NCBI GenBank assembly: GCA_963826105.1
Contig: CAWGWA010000011.1
Location: forward strand, 78,890 to 142,889
Reading direction: 5' to 3'
DNA from: WHTI01 sp963826105
GTDB lineage: Bacteria; Actinomycetota; CADDZG01; WHSQ01
Length of the DNA: 64,000 nt
The stretch's first letter is position 1. Every line of letters begins with the position of its first letter. The notes beneath the pieces are model-generated. The model was not told where the DNA came from. It was given only the letters and a program-made list of their open reading frames with translations, and did not search any database. A program made the position numbers and the translations under genes. Shown piece after piece: positions 9,197-18,680 of this stretch.

Positions 9197-9527
9197 GACA
9201 CTCTCTCCTTCTCGGGACCGATGAAGTACGTTCCCTTGGTCGATCTTCACTTGGTAGGCGGCGACCGGCTTGGTGGCCGGAAGGATCCGGACCGCACCCG
9301 TCTCGACGTTGAACCTCGAGCCGTGCAGGGGACACTCGACCTCGCAGTCGTCGACATCGAACTCGCCGCCGGTGAGGAAGGTCTCCTCGTGCGTGCACAT
9401 GTCGTGCAACGCGAAGACCCTGTCACCGACGCGGTAGATACCGAGCGGTTCGCCCTTGAACCGTCACCTGCACCATCTCCTTGTCGGGGAAGTCATCGAG
9501 CGCCCCGATGTTCACGAACTCATCCAT
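9193..9527 (-). pseudogene. Rieske [2Fe-2S] ferredoxin of the suf operon, two single-base insertions
   Basis: With two bases removed this is a 110-residue Rieske protein: MDEFVNIGALDDFPDKEM at the start, the cluster ligands CTH and CPLH in the middle, and GTYFIGPEKERVS at the end with TGA overlapping the sufC GTG. The frame breaks at CAAGGGCGAA (about 9453) and CAAGGGAACG (about 9234); in both a run of three Gs fits as two. Length minus two divides by three. Rieske proteins of this type sit between sufD and sufC in many actinobacteria and probably transfer electrons. The breaks look like sequence errors. Confidence 0.85.
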
Positions 9528-10761
9528 CAGACCTGTACCTCGAGACGCTGGTCGCCCTCGACCTTCGCCGAGATCGCCTGACTGAGCTCGTCGCTGACCT
9601 GCGGGACGAGGATGCGGTCGAGGACCTCACCGAAGAACCCGAAGACGATCAGTTTCTGGGCCGTCACCCGGTCGATCCCGCGGCTCATCAGGTAGAAGAG
9701 GTGCTCCTCCTCGACCGGCGAGACCGTCGCGCCGTGAGTGCAGCGGACCTCGTTGGCCTCGATCTCAAGCTGCGGGATCGAGCGGGCGATCGAGTCCTCC
9801 GACAGCGTGAGGTTCCGGTTGGCCTGGTAGGCATCGGTTCCCTGCGCGCCCTTGGCGACCTTGATCAGTCCCGAGTACTCGGACTTGCTGCGCTCTTTGA
9901 GCGCTCCCTTGTAGAGGAGGTCCGAGGTCGTGTGTTGGGCGTTGTGGTGCTGCAGGGTCCGCTGCGCGAAGTGCTGATCGGCGTCGGCGAAGTAGAGGCC
10001 GAGCATCTCGGAGAAAGAGCCCTCGCCGTTGAGTACCGACTCGACCTGGGTCCGTGCGAAGACGGAGCCAAGGTTCACGGCCAAGACTCCTCACGGTGGA
10101 GTCGCGCTTACCGGTGAATCGCTGCGTCTGGAAGTGGTGGACGTTCCGACCCCAGGTCTGGAGCGAGATGTAGTTGACCGTCGCCCCCCGACCGGCCTCG
10201 ACCTCGACGACACTCGAACACAGCGAAGCGGCAGCATCGTCCTCGGATGCGAATCGGTCCACGAACGTGAGGCTCCCCATCTCTTCGACGACGATCGTCG
10301 TGTGCGGGAAGGTCGAGCCACCGGGGGTCACCTTCCGCATCACCTCGAGCGGAAGCTCAACCTCAACCCCCTTGGGAACGTAGACGAGGGTGTCATCCGA
10401 GTGGAACGCCGCGTGCGAGAGCGGTGAACTTGTGCTCGTCGACCGGAACCTCGGTGAAGAAGTGCTGCTTGAGGACCTCGGGGTGCTCGGCGGCCGCGGT
10501 CTTGAAGTCGGCGAAGATGACTCCCTTGCCGGCGACCTCGTGTGGAAGTACCGGAACCTCGGTCGCCGCAACCGGTGCGGCGAAGGCGTCGAAATCGAAC
10601 CCCCGCACGTCGGTGTAGCGCCATTCATCGCCCTTGGGATCGGGCAGTTCGAGCTTCTCGAACAGGTCGAAGGCCTCGAGCCTCCGTTCGGCGAGCCACG
10701 AGGGCTCTCCGGAGTCGTCCGATAGGCGTTTGACCGCTTCTCGCGTGAGCTTTTCCGTCAT
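9527..10761 (-). pseudogene. sufD: SufD scaffold subunit, two single-base insertions
   Basis: Three frames together encode one 410-residue SufD: an N-terminal part from MTEKLTREAVKRL to DEHKFTAL, a middle HAAFHSDDTLVYVPKG to FTGKRDSTVRSL, and a C-terminal AVNLGSVFARTQ to EGDQRLEVQV with the conserved LFYLMSRGI helix. Frame changes are near 10415 and 10081. Removing one base at each gives 411 codons exactly. SufD partners SufB and SufC in the cluster scaffold. The stop overlaps the Rieske start by one base (TGATG). An indispensable gene broken twice suggests consensus errors rather than decay. Confidence 0.88.
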
Positions 10762-10862
10762 CTTTCGCAGATCACTTCCTGTGGGTCGTGGGTCGGACGC
10801 CGGCCCAGGAGGGCGCATCCGGACGAGGTCCTTGTGAAGCGTTTCACGAATCCTATCGCGCC

Positions 10863-10881
10863 CCTGGTTAGGCGGGCCTAA
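10863..10881. promoter_or_regulatory. IdeR/DtxR-like iron box upstream of sufD
   Basis: The 19 bases CCTGGTTAGGCGGGCCTAA match the IdeR consensus TTAGGTTAGSCTAACCTAA at about 13 positions, with the two half-sites GGTTAGGC and CCTAA intact. It lies about 100 bases before the sufD start and 50 before the divergent EamA gene, so an iron-dependent repressor could control either or both. Confidence 0.6.
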
Positions 10882-10931
10882 CGTCATGAACCAGACGGGG
10901 GCCGGGAACCTTCCCGGCTAAGGTCTGGCGC

Positions 10932-11849
10932 ATGTCCCGCCCCAAAACCACCTCGATCGAGCCCTCGGTTCTCGGCCTGGTAGCCATCGGGACGGCGGCG
11001 GCGCTGTGGGCGATCGCCGCGGCCGTGGCCAGCGACCTTTTCGATCGAGGGGTCAAACCCCTCGAGCTGGCCGAGGCGAGGTCGGTGATCGCCGTCGTGG
11101 GATTCGGATTCATCGCCCTGCTACGCCGGGAACGCCGATCGGCCGTACGGGTCCCGGCCCCCCATCTGATCATTCTCGGCCTCTCGATCGCTCTGGTGAA
11201 TGCCGCCTACTACCTGGCGATCGATCACCTCGATGTCGCGGTTGCGATCGTCCTCCAGTACACGGCTCCCGCTTTCGTCGTCACCTACGCCGCGCTGCGG
11301 TTGAAGCGGATGCCGGACGTTCAGATCACCACCGCCCTGGTGCTCGCTTTGATCGGGGTGGTTGTCGCCTCGGAGATCCCGGCCGGAGACCTGGGGAACC
11401 TCGACCTGATCGGGATCCTCTTCGGTCTCGCGAGTGGCGTCCTGTTCGCCACCTACACCCTCCTGAGCGAGGCGGTGGGCGCCGCCTATGGGCCGATCGG
11501 GGGCATGTTGCGAGCCTTCTCGGTCGCGACGACGTTCTGGCTCGTCTACCAAGTGTTCAACGGGTGGCCCGGCGAGCTGTTCGTGGCACGCAACCTGATC
11601 CCCATCCTCTACGTGGGGATCGCGGGGACCCTCATCCCATTCCTTCTGTACGTGTGGGCGATCGGCCACGTTGTGCCGGAACGGGCTGCGATCGCGGCAA
11701 CGCTGGAACCCGCCCTCGCGGGAGTCGTTGCGTTCATCTGGCTCGATGAAGCCTTGTCGGCGATGCAGATCACAGGAGGCATCATCGCCCTGGCCGCAGT
11801 GGTCACATTGCAGATGAAACGGAAGGCACGCATCGCGCCCGAACCGTAA
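10932..11849 (+). CDS. EamA-family (DMT) transporter
   Basis: A 305-residue membrane protein with ten predicted hydrophobic segments in two EamA repeats (LGLVAIGTAAALWAIAAAVA opening the first; GLASGVLFATYTLLSEAVGA opening the second). DMT carriers export or import amino acids, nucleotides or other small metabolites; the substrate is not readable. It points against the suf genes and separates sufB from sufD, ending nine bases before the sufB stop. The shared regulatory region with an iron box raises the possibility of iron control. Confidence 0.9.
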   Translation: MSRPKTTSIEPSVLGLVAIGTAAALWAIAAAVASDLFDRGVKPLELAEARSVIAVVGFGFIALLRRERRSAVRVPAPHLIILGLSIALVNAAYYLAIDHLDVAVAIVLQYTAPAFVVTYAALRLKRMPDVQITTALVLALIGVVVASEIPAGDLGNLDLIGILFGLASGVLFATYTLLSEAVGAAYGPIGGMLRAFSVATTFWLVYQVFNGWPGELFVARNLIPILYVGIAGTLIPFLLYVWAIGHVVPERAAIAATLEPALAGVVAFIWLDEALSAMQITGGIIALAAVVTLQMKRKARIAPEP

Positions 11850-11858
11850 GGGTGTGCG

Positions 11859-13289
11859 CTAGCCGACCGAGCCTTCCATCTGGAGTTCCACCAGACGCTG
11901 GAGTTCGACCGCGTATTCCATCGGAAGCTCACGTGTGATGGGCTCGATGAACCCACGCACGATCATCTGCATCGCCTGGGTCTCGTCGAGGCCTCGGCTC
12001 ATCAGATAGAAGAGCTGTTCGTCGGAGACCTTCGAGACGGTCGCCTCGTGGCTCACCGCGGAGTTCTCTTCCTCGATCTCGATGTAGGGGTACGTGTCGC
12101 TCCGGCTGTGATCGTCGAGGATCAGTGCGTCGCAGATCACGTGACTCTTCGCGTGCGTCGCGCCCTCTTCGATCTTGACGAGCCCGCGGTAGCCACCCCG
12201 GCCCCCGTCCTTGCTGATCGACTTGGAAGTGATCGAGGACTGCGTGTTCGGCGCCGCGTGCACGACCTTGCCGCCAGCGTCCTGGTGCTGTCCCTCACCC
12301 GCGTAGGCGATCGAAAGGACCTCGCCCCTCGCACCTTCACCGAGGAGGTAGCAGGCCGGGTACTTCATCGTGACCTTGGATCCGAGATTTCCGTCCACCC
12401 ATTCCATGATCCCGTTCTCGTAAACCGCGGTGCGCTTGGTCACGAGGTTGTAGACGTTGTTGGACCAGTTCTGGATCGTCGTGTAGCGGCAACGTCCGCG
12501 CGGCTTGACGATGATCTCGACGACCGCGGAGTGCAGCGAGTCGCTCGTGTAGATCGGCGCCGAGCAACCCTCGACGTAATGAACCCACGCATCCTCGTCG
12601 ACGATGATCAACGTGCGCTCGAACTGACCCATGTTCTCCTGGTTGATCCGGAAGTAGGCCTGAAGCGGGATATCGACGGACACGCCCGGCGGCACGTAGA
12701 TGAACGAGCCACCCGACCACACCGCGGAGTTAAGCGCCGCGAACTTGTTGTCGGCCGGCGGGATGATCGTGCCGAAGTACTGCTTGACGATGTCCTCGTG
12801 CTCGCGGAGCGCGGTGTCCATGTCCATGAACAAGATGCCCTGGTCCTCGAGCTCGGTTTTGGTCTTGTGGTACACGACTTCGCTCTCGTACTGTGCTGAC
12901 ACGCCGCCGAGGAAGTTCTTTTCGGCCTCGGGGATCCCCAGCTTGTCCCACGTCGCCTTGATGTCCTCGGGCATGTCGTCCCACGACTTCACCTGGTTGG
13001 TGGGCTTGATGTAGTAGTAGATGTCGTCGAAGTCGATCTCGGAGAGGTCGGCACCCCACGACGGCATCGGCTTCCGATAGAAGGTGTCGAGCGCCTTGTG
13101 CCGGAACTTGCGCATCCAGTCGGGCTCGTTCTTACGGTCGCTCATCATGTCGATGACGGCGTGGGAGACGCCCTTCTCGGGCTTGATGTCGTAGCTGGTG
13201 GCGTCGTGCCAGCCGTATTTGTAGGCACCCTTAAGAGCCCGAACCTCTTCGTTCTCTTGCTGGACCTTCAGGTCTTCGGCCTCAGTTGC
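11859..13289 (-). CDS. sufB: SufB scaffold subunit
   Basis: A 476-residue SufB, the main Fe-S assembly scaffold. The sequence is continuous and strongly conserved: GVSAQYESEVVYH, FIYVPPGVSVDIPLQAYFRI, VHYVEGCSAPIYTSDSLHSA with the conserved cysteine, and LFYLMSRGLDETQAM near the end. The start is the GTG at 13289, preceded eight bases upstream by AGGAGG; a longer frame from 13340 would run into the iron box. sufB is separated from the other suf genes by an opposing transporter. Confidence 0.96.
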   Translation of the reverse strand, partial: ATEAEDLKVQQENEEVRALKGAYKYGWHDATSYDIKPEKGVSHAVIDMMSDRKNEPDWMRKFRHKALDTFYRKPMPSWGADLSEIDFDDIYYYIKPTNQVKSWDDMPEDIKATWDKLGIPEAEKNFLGGVSAQYESEVVYHKTKTELEDQGILFMDMDTALREHEDIVKQYFGTIIPPADNKFAALNSAVWSGGSFIYVPPGVSVDIPLQAYFRINQENMGQFERTLIIVDEDAWVHYVEGCSAPIYTSDSLHSAVVEIIVKPRGRCRYTTIQNWSNNVYNLVTKRTAVYENGIMEWVDGNLGSKVTMKYPACYLLGEGARGEVLSIAYAGEGQHQDAGGKVVHAAPNTQSSITSKSISKDGGRGGYRGLVKIEEGATHAKSHVICDALILDDHSRSDTYPYIEIEEENSAVSHEATVSKVSDEQLFYLMSRGLDETQAMQMIVRGFIEPITRELPMEYAVELQRLVELQMEGSVG

Positions 13290-13338
13290 CACAGGAGCTT
13301 CCTCCTCAGGATTCGCTTCGAAAGTCGAGTTTAGCAGC

Positions 13339-13357
13339 ACAGGTTAGGCATACCTAA
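13339..13357. promoter_or_regulatory. IdeR/DtxR-like iron box upstream of sufB
   Basis: The sequence ACAGGTTAGGCATACCTAA matches the 19-base IdeR consensus at about 15 positions. It lies 50 bases upstream of the sufB GTG, a typical position for repression when iron is plentiful. The divergent reductase gene starts 104 bases away. Confidence 0.7.
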
Positions 13358-13460
13358 GTGCTCCCCCTAAATAACCCCTGAGGGGGCTCGGATGTTCCTC
13401 TATCAGCGGGGGTGAGGGGAGGATGATGCCTGAAGTGATTTCCTAAAGGAGAATCGTCCC

Positions 13461-14108
13461 ATGTCGCTCGTCCGAGTCCACAACTTCGCCATCTCGCTCG
13501 ACGGCTTCGCCACCGGCGAAGGTCAGAGCCTGGAATCGCCGTTCGGCCACGCCGGCGAGAGGCTGCACGAATGGATGTTCGCCACCCGATTCTGGAGCAA
13601 GATGGTCGGCGAGCCCGGCGGGAGCGGCGGCGTCGACGACGTCTTCGCGCAGCAGCACTCTCCCGGGATCGGCGCCGAGATCATGGGTGCTGGGAAATTC
13701 GGCTACCCCGGATGGCACGAGGACCCGGAGTGGAAGGGCTGGTGGGGCCCCAACCCGCCGTTCCACTCACCAACGTTCATCCTCACCCACCACACACGCC
13801 CTTCGATCGAGATGGAGGGCGGCACGACGTTCCACTTCATCGACGCGTCGCCCGCCGAGGCCCTCGAGATGGCCCGCGAGGCTGCGGACGGCCAGGACAT
13901 ACGCCTCGGCGGGGGTCCCACCATGATCCGTGACTTCCTTGCCGCGCGGCTCGTCGACCACCTGCACACCGTCGTGGTCCCGCTCCTGCTCGGCCGAGGC
14001 GTACGCCTCTGGGACGGATTGGAGGGCCTCGAGGAGGACTACGAGATCGAGGCCACCTCCTCGCCCAGCGGAGTCACGCACTTGACGTTGACCCACGCTC
14101 GGGGCTAA
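13461..14108 (+). CDS. Dihydrofolate reductase / RibD C-terminal domain family protein
   Basis: A 215-residue member of the RibD-C/DHFR-like family: VHNFAISLDGFATGEGQS at the N-terminus, then MGAGKFGYPGW, and the nucleotide-binding IRLGGGPTMIRDFLAARLVD followed by LLLGRGVRLW. These enzymes use NADPH, but most stand-alone members have no known substrate; true folate reduction is unlikely because the family branch differs from FolA. AAAGGAG precedes the ATG. Confidence 0.88.
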   Translation: MSLVRVHNFAISLDGFATGEGQSLESPFGHAGERLHEWMFATRFWSKMVGEPGGSGGVDDVFAQQHSPGIGAEIMGAGKFGYPGWHEDPEWKGWWGPNPPFHSPTFILTHHTRPSIEMEGGTTFHFIDASPAEALEMAREAADGQDIRLGGGPTMIRDFLAARLVDHLHTVVVPLLLGRGVRLWDGLEGLEEDYEIEATSSPSGVTHLTLTHARG

Positions 14109-14920
14109 GGCGGCGTGTCCCCGGAGGGCTTCGTCGCCGGGGCGGAGCGGGGGTCCAGCGGCAGTGGTCCGAAGTCGAAGTCGATCTCGTCGAGTTCGTC
14201 GGGATGGAAGCCCGGCCCCCGATTGGTCACCACGAACGATTCACCGTAGGCGTAGCCCGCCGGGGCTCCCTCGGCCGCGGATCGCTCTTTGATCCAGGCG
14301 GAGATACGTTCGGCGTCATCGCCGACCTGGCTCCGGTGGCAGAGCAGGGCCTCGATCTTCCGCTCGATCGTGTCGGTGACGTCGACCACATGGGGGCCGG
14401 TACTCGGGCTGAAGATCCACAGTTCCCGGAGCCCTCGCCAGGGATCGAAGCCCTCCTCGATCAGCTCGGGGAAGTGCCCCGGGGTGGTACCCGCGGTCAG
14501 GGTTACGTCCAAGGACGCATTCCCGACCGCCTTGTGGTCCGGGTGATTGACGAACCACCCATCGATCATCGGGGTCGGGTCGATAACCATGTACCGGTGT
14601 GGTTTCACCTTGCGGAAAGCGCGTGCGATATCCCGGCGTAGATCGAGCGAATACTCCACGTATCCGTCCCGGTGACCAAGCCAGATAACTTCCTTCGCGC
14701 CGAGCACTTCGGCCGCTCTCTGAGCTTCATCGACACGGATCTGGTTCAGGCCTTTGCCGATCAACGACCGATCCTGGGTTCCGGTCGAGCCATCGGTGGC
14801 AAGGCAGATGCTTACCGCCGCACCTTCGTCGACCCACTTAGCGATCGTCCCCGCACATCCGAACTCGATGTCATCCGGATGAGGAGCGACGACCAGAACC
14901 CGATACCGAGGATCGGTCAC
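14105..14920 (-). CDS. PIG-L/LmbE family deacetylase
   Basis: A 271-residue zinc-dependent N-acetyl hydrolase of the LmbE type. Zinc and catalytic residues are in VVAPHPDDIEFGCAG, and a further histidine in NHPDHKAVG. Actinobacterial members include MshB and Mca of mycothiol metabolism and glycan deacetylases; this one lacks features that would assign it. It overlaps the preceding stress-protein gene by four bases (ATGA) and the convergent reductase gene by four bases at the 3' end. Confidence 0.9.
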   Translation of the reverse strand: MTDPRYRVLVVAPHPDDIEFGCAGTIAKWVDEGAAVSICLATDGSTGTQDRSLIGKGLNQIRVDEAQRAAEVLGAKEVIWLGHRDGYVEYSLDLRRDIARAFRKVKPHRYMVIDPTPMIDGWFVNHPDHKAVGNASLDVTLTAGTTPGHFPELIEEGFDPWRGLRELWIFSPSTGPHVVDVTDTIERKIEALLCHRSQVGDDAERISAWIKERSAAEGAPAGYAYGESFVVTNRGPGFHPDELDEIDFDFGPLPLDPRSAPATKPSGDTPP

Positions 14921-15777
14921 GCGGTGTGCAGGATCAGGACGTCGACCGGTGAGTGGTGCGAGATCCGGTGCGGAACATTCCCCAACATGAACCGCTTGGC
15001 TCCAGTCATCCCGACGCTACCGACGACGATGAGGTCGAACCCCTCGGCCGCGGCCGTATCGATGAGAACCTCAGCCGGTGAACCCTCAACGGCTCTGAGC
15101 TCCGCTGTTCCACCTCGCTCGGCAACACTATCCTCGGCGCGCTCCAGAACATCGTGCGCGTGGGTTGCCTCGACGATCCGCCAGCGGAATTCCTCGGGGA
15201 CCGAGTCGCTCGATCGATCGGCACTCCATTGGGCCAGGATGTCGCCCGAACCGCGGCGGAGCTTGTTCTCCTCCGATTCCGACAGAGGTTCGTAAACGCA
15301 CACGACGACCGCGGTCGCCAACAGTTCCTTGGAGAGACCGGCGGCGGTCTGGACGGCGCTCATGGCGGTCTTGGAACCGTCGGTACCAACGAGGAGCTTC
15401 TTGTAGGGGCCGGTGGAGGTCTGCGGCGACGTCGTCTTGACGATGAGGAGATCACTCTTTGCCTGATGCGAGATCTTGTTCGGGACGTTGCCGAGCATGA
15501 ACCTCTTGGCCCCGGACATCCCGACGCTTCCCACGACAAGCAGGTCCGCTCCCCGAGCCTCAACCTCGTTGTTCAGGACCTCGACCGGGTTCCCGCCGAC
15601 CGCGACCGCGGTGGCTCCGTATGACTCCGCAAGCGTCTGCAGCGGCTCTCCAGGATCGGTCCCAGCATGAACGAGGATCAGTTCGGAACCGAGACCCTGC
15701 GCGAGTGCGGCCGCCCTGTCGGTTGCAACCCGGGCGGTATCCGATAGATCGGTGCCCACCACGATCTTCTCGTACAT
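14917..15777 (-). CDS. Tandem universal stress protein
   Basis: Two Usp domains in 286 residues (1-145 and 146-286). Each ends in the ATP-binding pattern: VVGSVGMSGAKRFMLGNVP in the first and VVGSVGMTGAKRFMLGNVP in the second, and the second opens with LLVGTDGSKTAMSAV. Tandem ATP-binding Usp proteins are common in actinobacteria and respond to hypoxia or stress. The near-identity of the two C-terminal motifs indicates an internal duplication. Confidence 0.93.
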   Translation of the reverse strand: MYEKIVVGTDLSDTARVATDRAAALAQGLGSELILVHAGTDPGEPLQTLAESYGATAVAVGGNPVEVLNNEVEARGADLLVVGSVGMSGAKRFMLGNVPNKISHQAKSDLLIVKTTSPQTSTGPYKKLLVGTDGSKTAMSAVQTAAGLSKELLATAVVVCVYEPLSESEENKLRRGSGDILAQWSADRSSDSVPEEFRWRIVEATHAHDVLERAEDSVAERGGTAELRAVEGSPAEVLIDTAAAEGFDLIVVGSVGMTGAKRFMLGNVPHRISHHSPVDVLILHTA

Positions 15778-15796
15778 CCTCGTCCCCTCTCGCCTT

Positions 15797-16207
15797 CTAA
15801 TGCTCGTTGTTCTCGAACTTCCTTACCGCCAGCGTGCATCGAGCAACCGAGATGATGACGCCATCACCGTCGACCAGTTCTATCGACCACACATGAACGG
15901 TACGACCTTTACGCACCGGTATCGCTGTGGCCCGCAGAACGCCCGACCGCATCCCCCGGAGGTGGGTGATGTTCAGATCGACGCCGACCGCGTAGCCGTC
16001 CGGAGTGCAGTTCATGTAAGCCCCCATGGATGCGGCGCTCTCGGCGAGCACAGCCGATGCGCCCCCGTGCAACAGACCCATGGGCTGATGCACTGATCGA
16101 CCGACCTCCATCTCTAGTACAACCCGGTCTGCTGTGGTTTCGAGCGCGCGGATGCCGAGGGTTTCGTGGATCGTGTTTTCATACGGCAGGCCTGCGATGT
16201 CCTCCAT
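15797..16207 (-). CDS. PaaI-type hotdog thioesterase
   Basis: A 136-residue hotdog-fold protein with HQPMGLLHGGASAVLAESAAS, the substrate and catalytic segment of the PaaI/YbgC-like acyl-CoA thioesterases, followed by GVDLNITHLRGMRSGVL. It likely hydrolyses an aryl- or acyl-CoA. The next gene upstream starts beyond a short gap. Confidence 0.9.
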   Translation of the reverse strand: MEDIAGLPYENTIHETLGIRALETTADRVVLEMEVGRSVHQPMGLLHGGASAVLAESAASMGAYMNCTPDGYAVGVDLNITHLRGMRSGVLRATAIPVRKGRTVHVWSIELVDGDGVIISVARCTLAVRKFENNEH

Positions 16208-16218
16208 GGAGGACGATG

Positions 16219-17133
16219 CTACAGGGCCGCTCGTTCCGCTAGGTTCGCCCGACCGGCTTTGCGCAGCGCCTTGTCGACGTACATGGCTGCGTCCGCGGTC
16301 GCAAGGAGTTCTTCGGACGTCTTGCCGTCTTCGCCCGCCAGCGCGACCCCGGCCGAGACGAATAGGTGAGCGTCGGGGACCGAGGGGACGCCCTCGTTGA
16401 GCAGCGTCGTCCGGACGCGGTTGAGGACGATCTGGCAGCCTGTGCGGTCGGTCCCTCGCAGGAGCATCACGAACTCATCCCCGCCGTAGCGAGCGATGGA
16501 GTCGGTTCCTCGGGTCGACCGCCTCAAGACATCGGCGACGGCCTGGATCGCCGCGGAACCAGCTTGGTGTCCGTAGCGATCGTTCAGGAGCTTCAGATCA
16601 TCCATATCCATCATCACGACGGCGTAAGACGCGCCGGCCCTCTCCAGCGCCTCCAACTCTTCATAGAACGTCGTGATGTTGGCAACCTTGGTCAGGGGGT
16701 CGAGGCGCGCCAGACGCTTGAAGCTTGTCTGGACCGCATAGTGGGCCTCGGCGAAGGCGCCGAGAACTCCAGCGGTGATCCCGTACAGCGCAAAACGAGC
16801 CGCGAACACGGTGGAGATCAGCGCACTGTTGGCCGCCTCGTCCGAGCGAGAGACATCGAACAGGGCTGCCATCGCAGCCGCTCCCAGGGACACCACAAGA
16901 CCTTCCTTAAGTCCCGCGGCGATCGACGAGATCGCTACCGGGATGACGAAGAGCCACCCGGAGTCGACCTCGACAGGCGTCTCAACCAAGCTGAAGAGCG
17001 ACGCCAGCGCGATGAGGATGCCGACTACGAAGAAGCGAACCGCGCGCTCTTCGAGCACGAAGCGAAGACTTTGAGTGAGGATCCGTTGCGATCGAGATCC
17101 AGCCTCAAGCTCGCCATAGGCGGCCTGCGTCAT
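16219..17133 (-). CDS. Membrane diguanylate cyclase (GGDEF)
   Basis: A 304-residue protein with about four hydrophobic segments (residues 30-125) followed by a GGDEF domain. The active site reads RYGGDEFVMLLRG and the metal-binding aspartate is in VVMMDMDDLKLLND. It should make cyclic di-GMP from GTP at the membrane. No RxxD inhibitory site is evident. The response regulator upstream in the same direction is a likely functional partner. Confidence 0.93.
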   Translation of the reverse strand: MTQAAYGELEAGSRSQRILTQSLRFVLEERAVRFFVVGILIALASLFSLVETPVEVDSGWLFVIPVAISSIAAGLKEGLVVSLGAAAMAALFDVSRSDEAANSALISTVFAARFALYGITAGVLGAFAEAHYAVQTSFKRLARLDPLTKVANITTFYEELEALERAGASYAVVMMDMDDLKLLNDRYGHQAGSAAIQAVADVLRRSTRGTDSIARYGGDEFVMLLRGTDRTGCQIVLNRVRTTLLNEGVPSVPDAHLFVSAGVALAGEDGKTSEELLATADAAMYVDKALRKAGRANLAERAAL

Positions 17134-17206
17134 CGATCAGCCTTTCTCATGGGACGAGCAGCGTCGGTCTCAAGCGATATCGGTCCCTTCGAACTCGTGA
17201 CTCAAA

Positions 17207-17884
17207 TCAGGAGGTGATGTCCATAGGGAAAACGGCACGGATATGCGACTTCCGCACTTCGATGAAGGAGGGAGTCGCGATGGTTGCATCCCCGTCTGAA
17301 GCCAGTACCCGGCACTCGGTTACCGGAACGAACTCCCGGTGGTCGCGCATGACCGATTCCCAGGCGTCGGAGAAGCGCCCCAACTCCGGTGGGAGGTGGA
17401 CATTGCCTTCGATCCGATAGCCGTCGAGGAGCATGACCACTCCGATCGAAACCACACCGATCTCGGACGCCAGTGCCGATGGAGCCGGTGCGTCATGGGT
17501 GGAACCGGCCTTCCCGTTGGATGACGCGGGGACCAGATTCTTGATCTTGCTTAGCAAGGCCGACGCGGCGAACGGTTTGCTGAGGTATTCGGCCCCCATG
17601 GACGCGGCTCGGTCGGCGATGTCGGGCTCGAGCAGTCCGGTAAGGACCACCACGGGCAGATGACGGAAGCGCCCATCGCCACGGATCTTCTCGAGGAGGC
17701 TCCAGCCGTCGGATCCGGGCAGCTTGATGTCGAGAACCGCGACGTCGGGCTGTTCCTGAACGATGTGACGCCAGGCTTCTTCGACATCGCCCGCGAAGAC
17801 GCCGTCGAACCCGGCGTTCTCCAGGTGATATCGAACGATCGCGACAACTGAGGGCTGATCTTCAACGACAAGGATCTTGGGCAT
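17207..17884 (-). CDS. Response regulator with non-DNA-binding C-terminal domain
   Basis: A 225-residue protein. The receiver domain (1-118) has the acidic pair ED at 8-9, phosphoacceptor Asp52 in VLDIKLPG, Thr81 and Lys102. The C-terminal 80 residues (VSIGVVMLLDGYRIEGNVHLPPE ... SFIEVRKSHIRAVFP) form an all-beta domain related to families of unknown function rather than a DNA-binding helix-turn-helix. Output is probably by protein contact. It precedes the diguanylate cyclase gene. Confidence 0.88.
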   Translation of the reverse strand: MPKILVVEDQPSVVAIVRYHLENAGFDGVFAGDVEEAWRHIVQEQPDVAVLDIKLPGSDGWSLLEKIRGDGRFRHLPVVVLTGLLEPDIADRAASMGAEYLSKPFAASALLSKIKNLVPASSNGKAGSTHDAPAPSALASEIGVVSIGVVMLLDGYRIEGNVHLPPELGRFSDAWESVMRDHREFVPVTECRVLASDGDATIATPSFIEVRKSHIRAVFPMDITS

Positions 17885-17985
17885 GGGCAGTTTTACCTCC
17901 GTTGTCCTAATCGGTCGCCCGAGGGGCCATGTTTAGCCGAGATGGGCTCTACCCCCAAAAGACCTTCTCCCCGTACCCTGGCAAG

Positions 17986-18660
17986 ATGACCGCCCCGAGC
18001 GACCGCACCACCCTGCGACGCATCCCCGAGAAGGGTGTCTTCGAGCGCGAGGTGATCGACGCGATCCTCGACGAGGCCCTTTATTGCCACCTGGGTTTCA
18101 TCTACGAGGGGGCGCCCTTCGTGATCCCAACGATCCACGCCCGACACGAGGACACCGTCTTCGTCCACGGCTCGGCCGGGAGCCGGATGCTCAAGCACCT
18201 CCGCAGGGGCTTCGAGGCGTGCCTCACGGTCACGATCCTCGACGGCCTCGTTCTGGCTCGATCGGTGTTCGAGCACTCGATGAACTACCGCTCGGTCATG
18301 GTCCTCGGTCCTGCCTATGAGGTCACCGATCGGGACGAGAAGATGGTGGCGCTCGAAGCCGTCTCCGATCACGTTGCCCCCGGGCGCTGGCGGGATGCTC
18401 GCGGCCCCACCAAAGTGGAGCTAGAAAAGACCCGAGTGATCGCGATGTCCCTCGATGAAGCCTCGGCCAAGGTCAGCACCGGTCCCCCCGAGGACAACGA
18501 GGAGGACTACGCCCTCGATGTTTGGGCGGGTGTGATCCCGGTCGAACTCGTCCCCGGCGGCCTCGTCCCCGATCCGCGACTATCCCCCGGGATCCAGCCT
18601 CCGCCCGAACTGGTCGAGTACGCCGATCCCACCGGAGACTTCCGCTCCCGGCCATCCTGA
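17986..18660 (+). CDS. Pyridoxamine 5'-phosphate oxidase-family flavoprotein, NimA-like
   Basis: A split-barrel flavin-binding protein of 224 residues from the ATG at 17986 (MTAPSDRTTLRRIPEKGVF); the frame also reads from 17929 but the added residues are not conserved. The patterns LDEALYCHLGFIYEGAPFVIPTIHA and VFVHGSAGSRML are those of the NimA/PPOX group, which reduce nitroaromatics or bind F420 or FMN. Function is only generic. Confidence 0.85.
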   Translation: MTAPSDRTTLRRIPEKGVFEREVIDAILDEALYCHLGFIYEGAPFVIPTIHARHEDTVFVHGSAGSRMLKHLRRGFEACLTVTILDGLVLARSVFEHSMNYRSVMVLGPAYEVTDRDEKMVALEAVSDHVAPGRWRDARGPTKVELEKTRVIAMSLDEASAKVSTGPPEDNEEDYALDVWAGVIPVELVPGGLVPDPRLSPGIQPPPELVEYADPTGDFRSRPS

Positions 18661-18680
18661 GGAACGCTTAAGGTCGGCAC

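Noticed and set aside
13358..13460. Hairpin-like CCCCT/AGGGG repeat before the reductase gene
   Set aside because: Short arms and no T-tract; too weak to call a terminator or operator.
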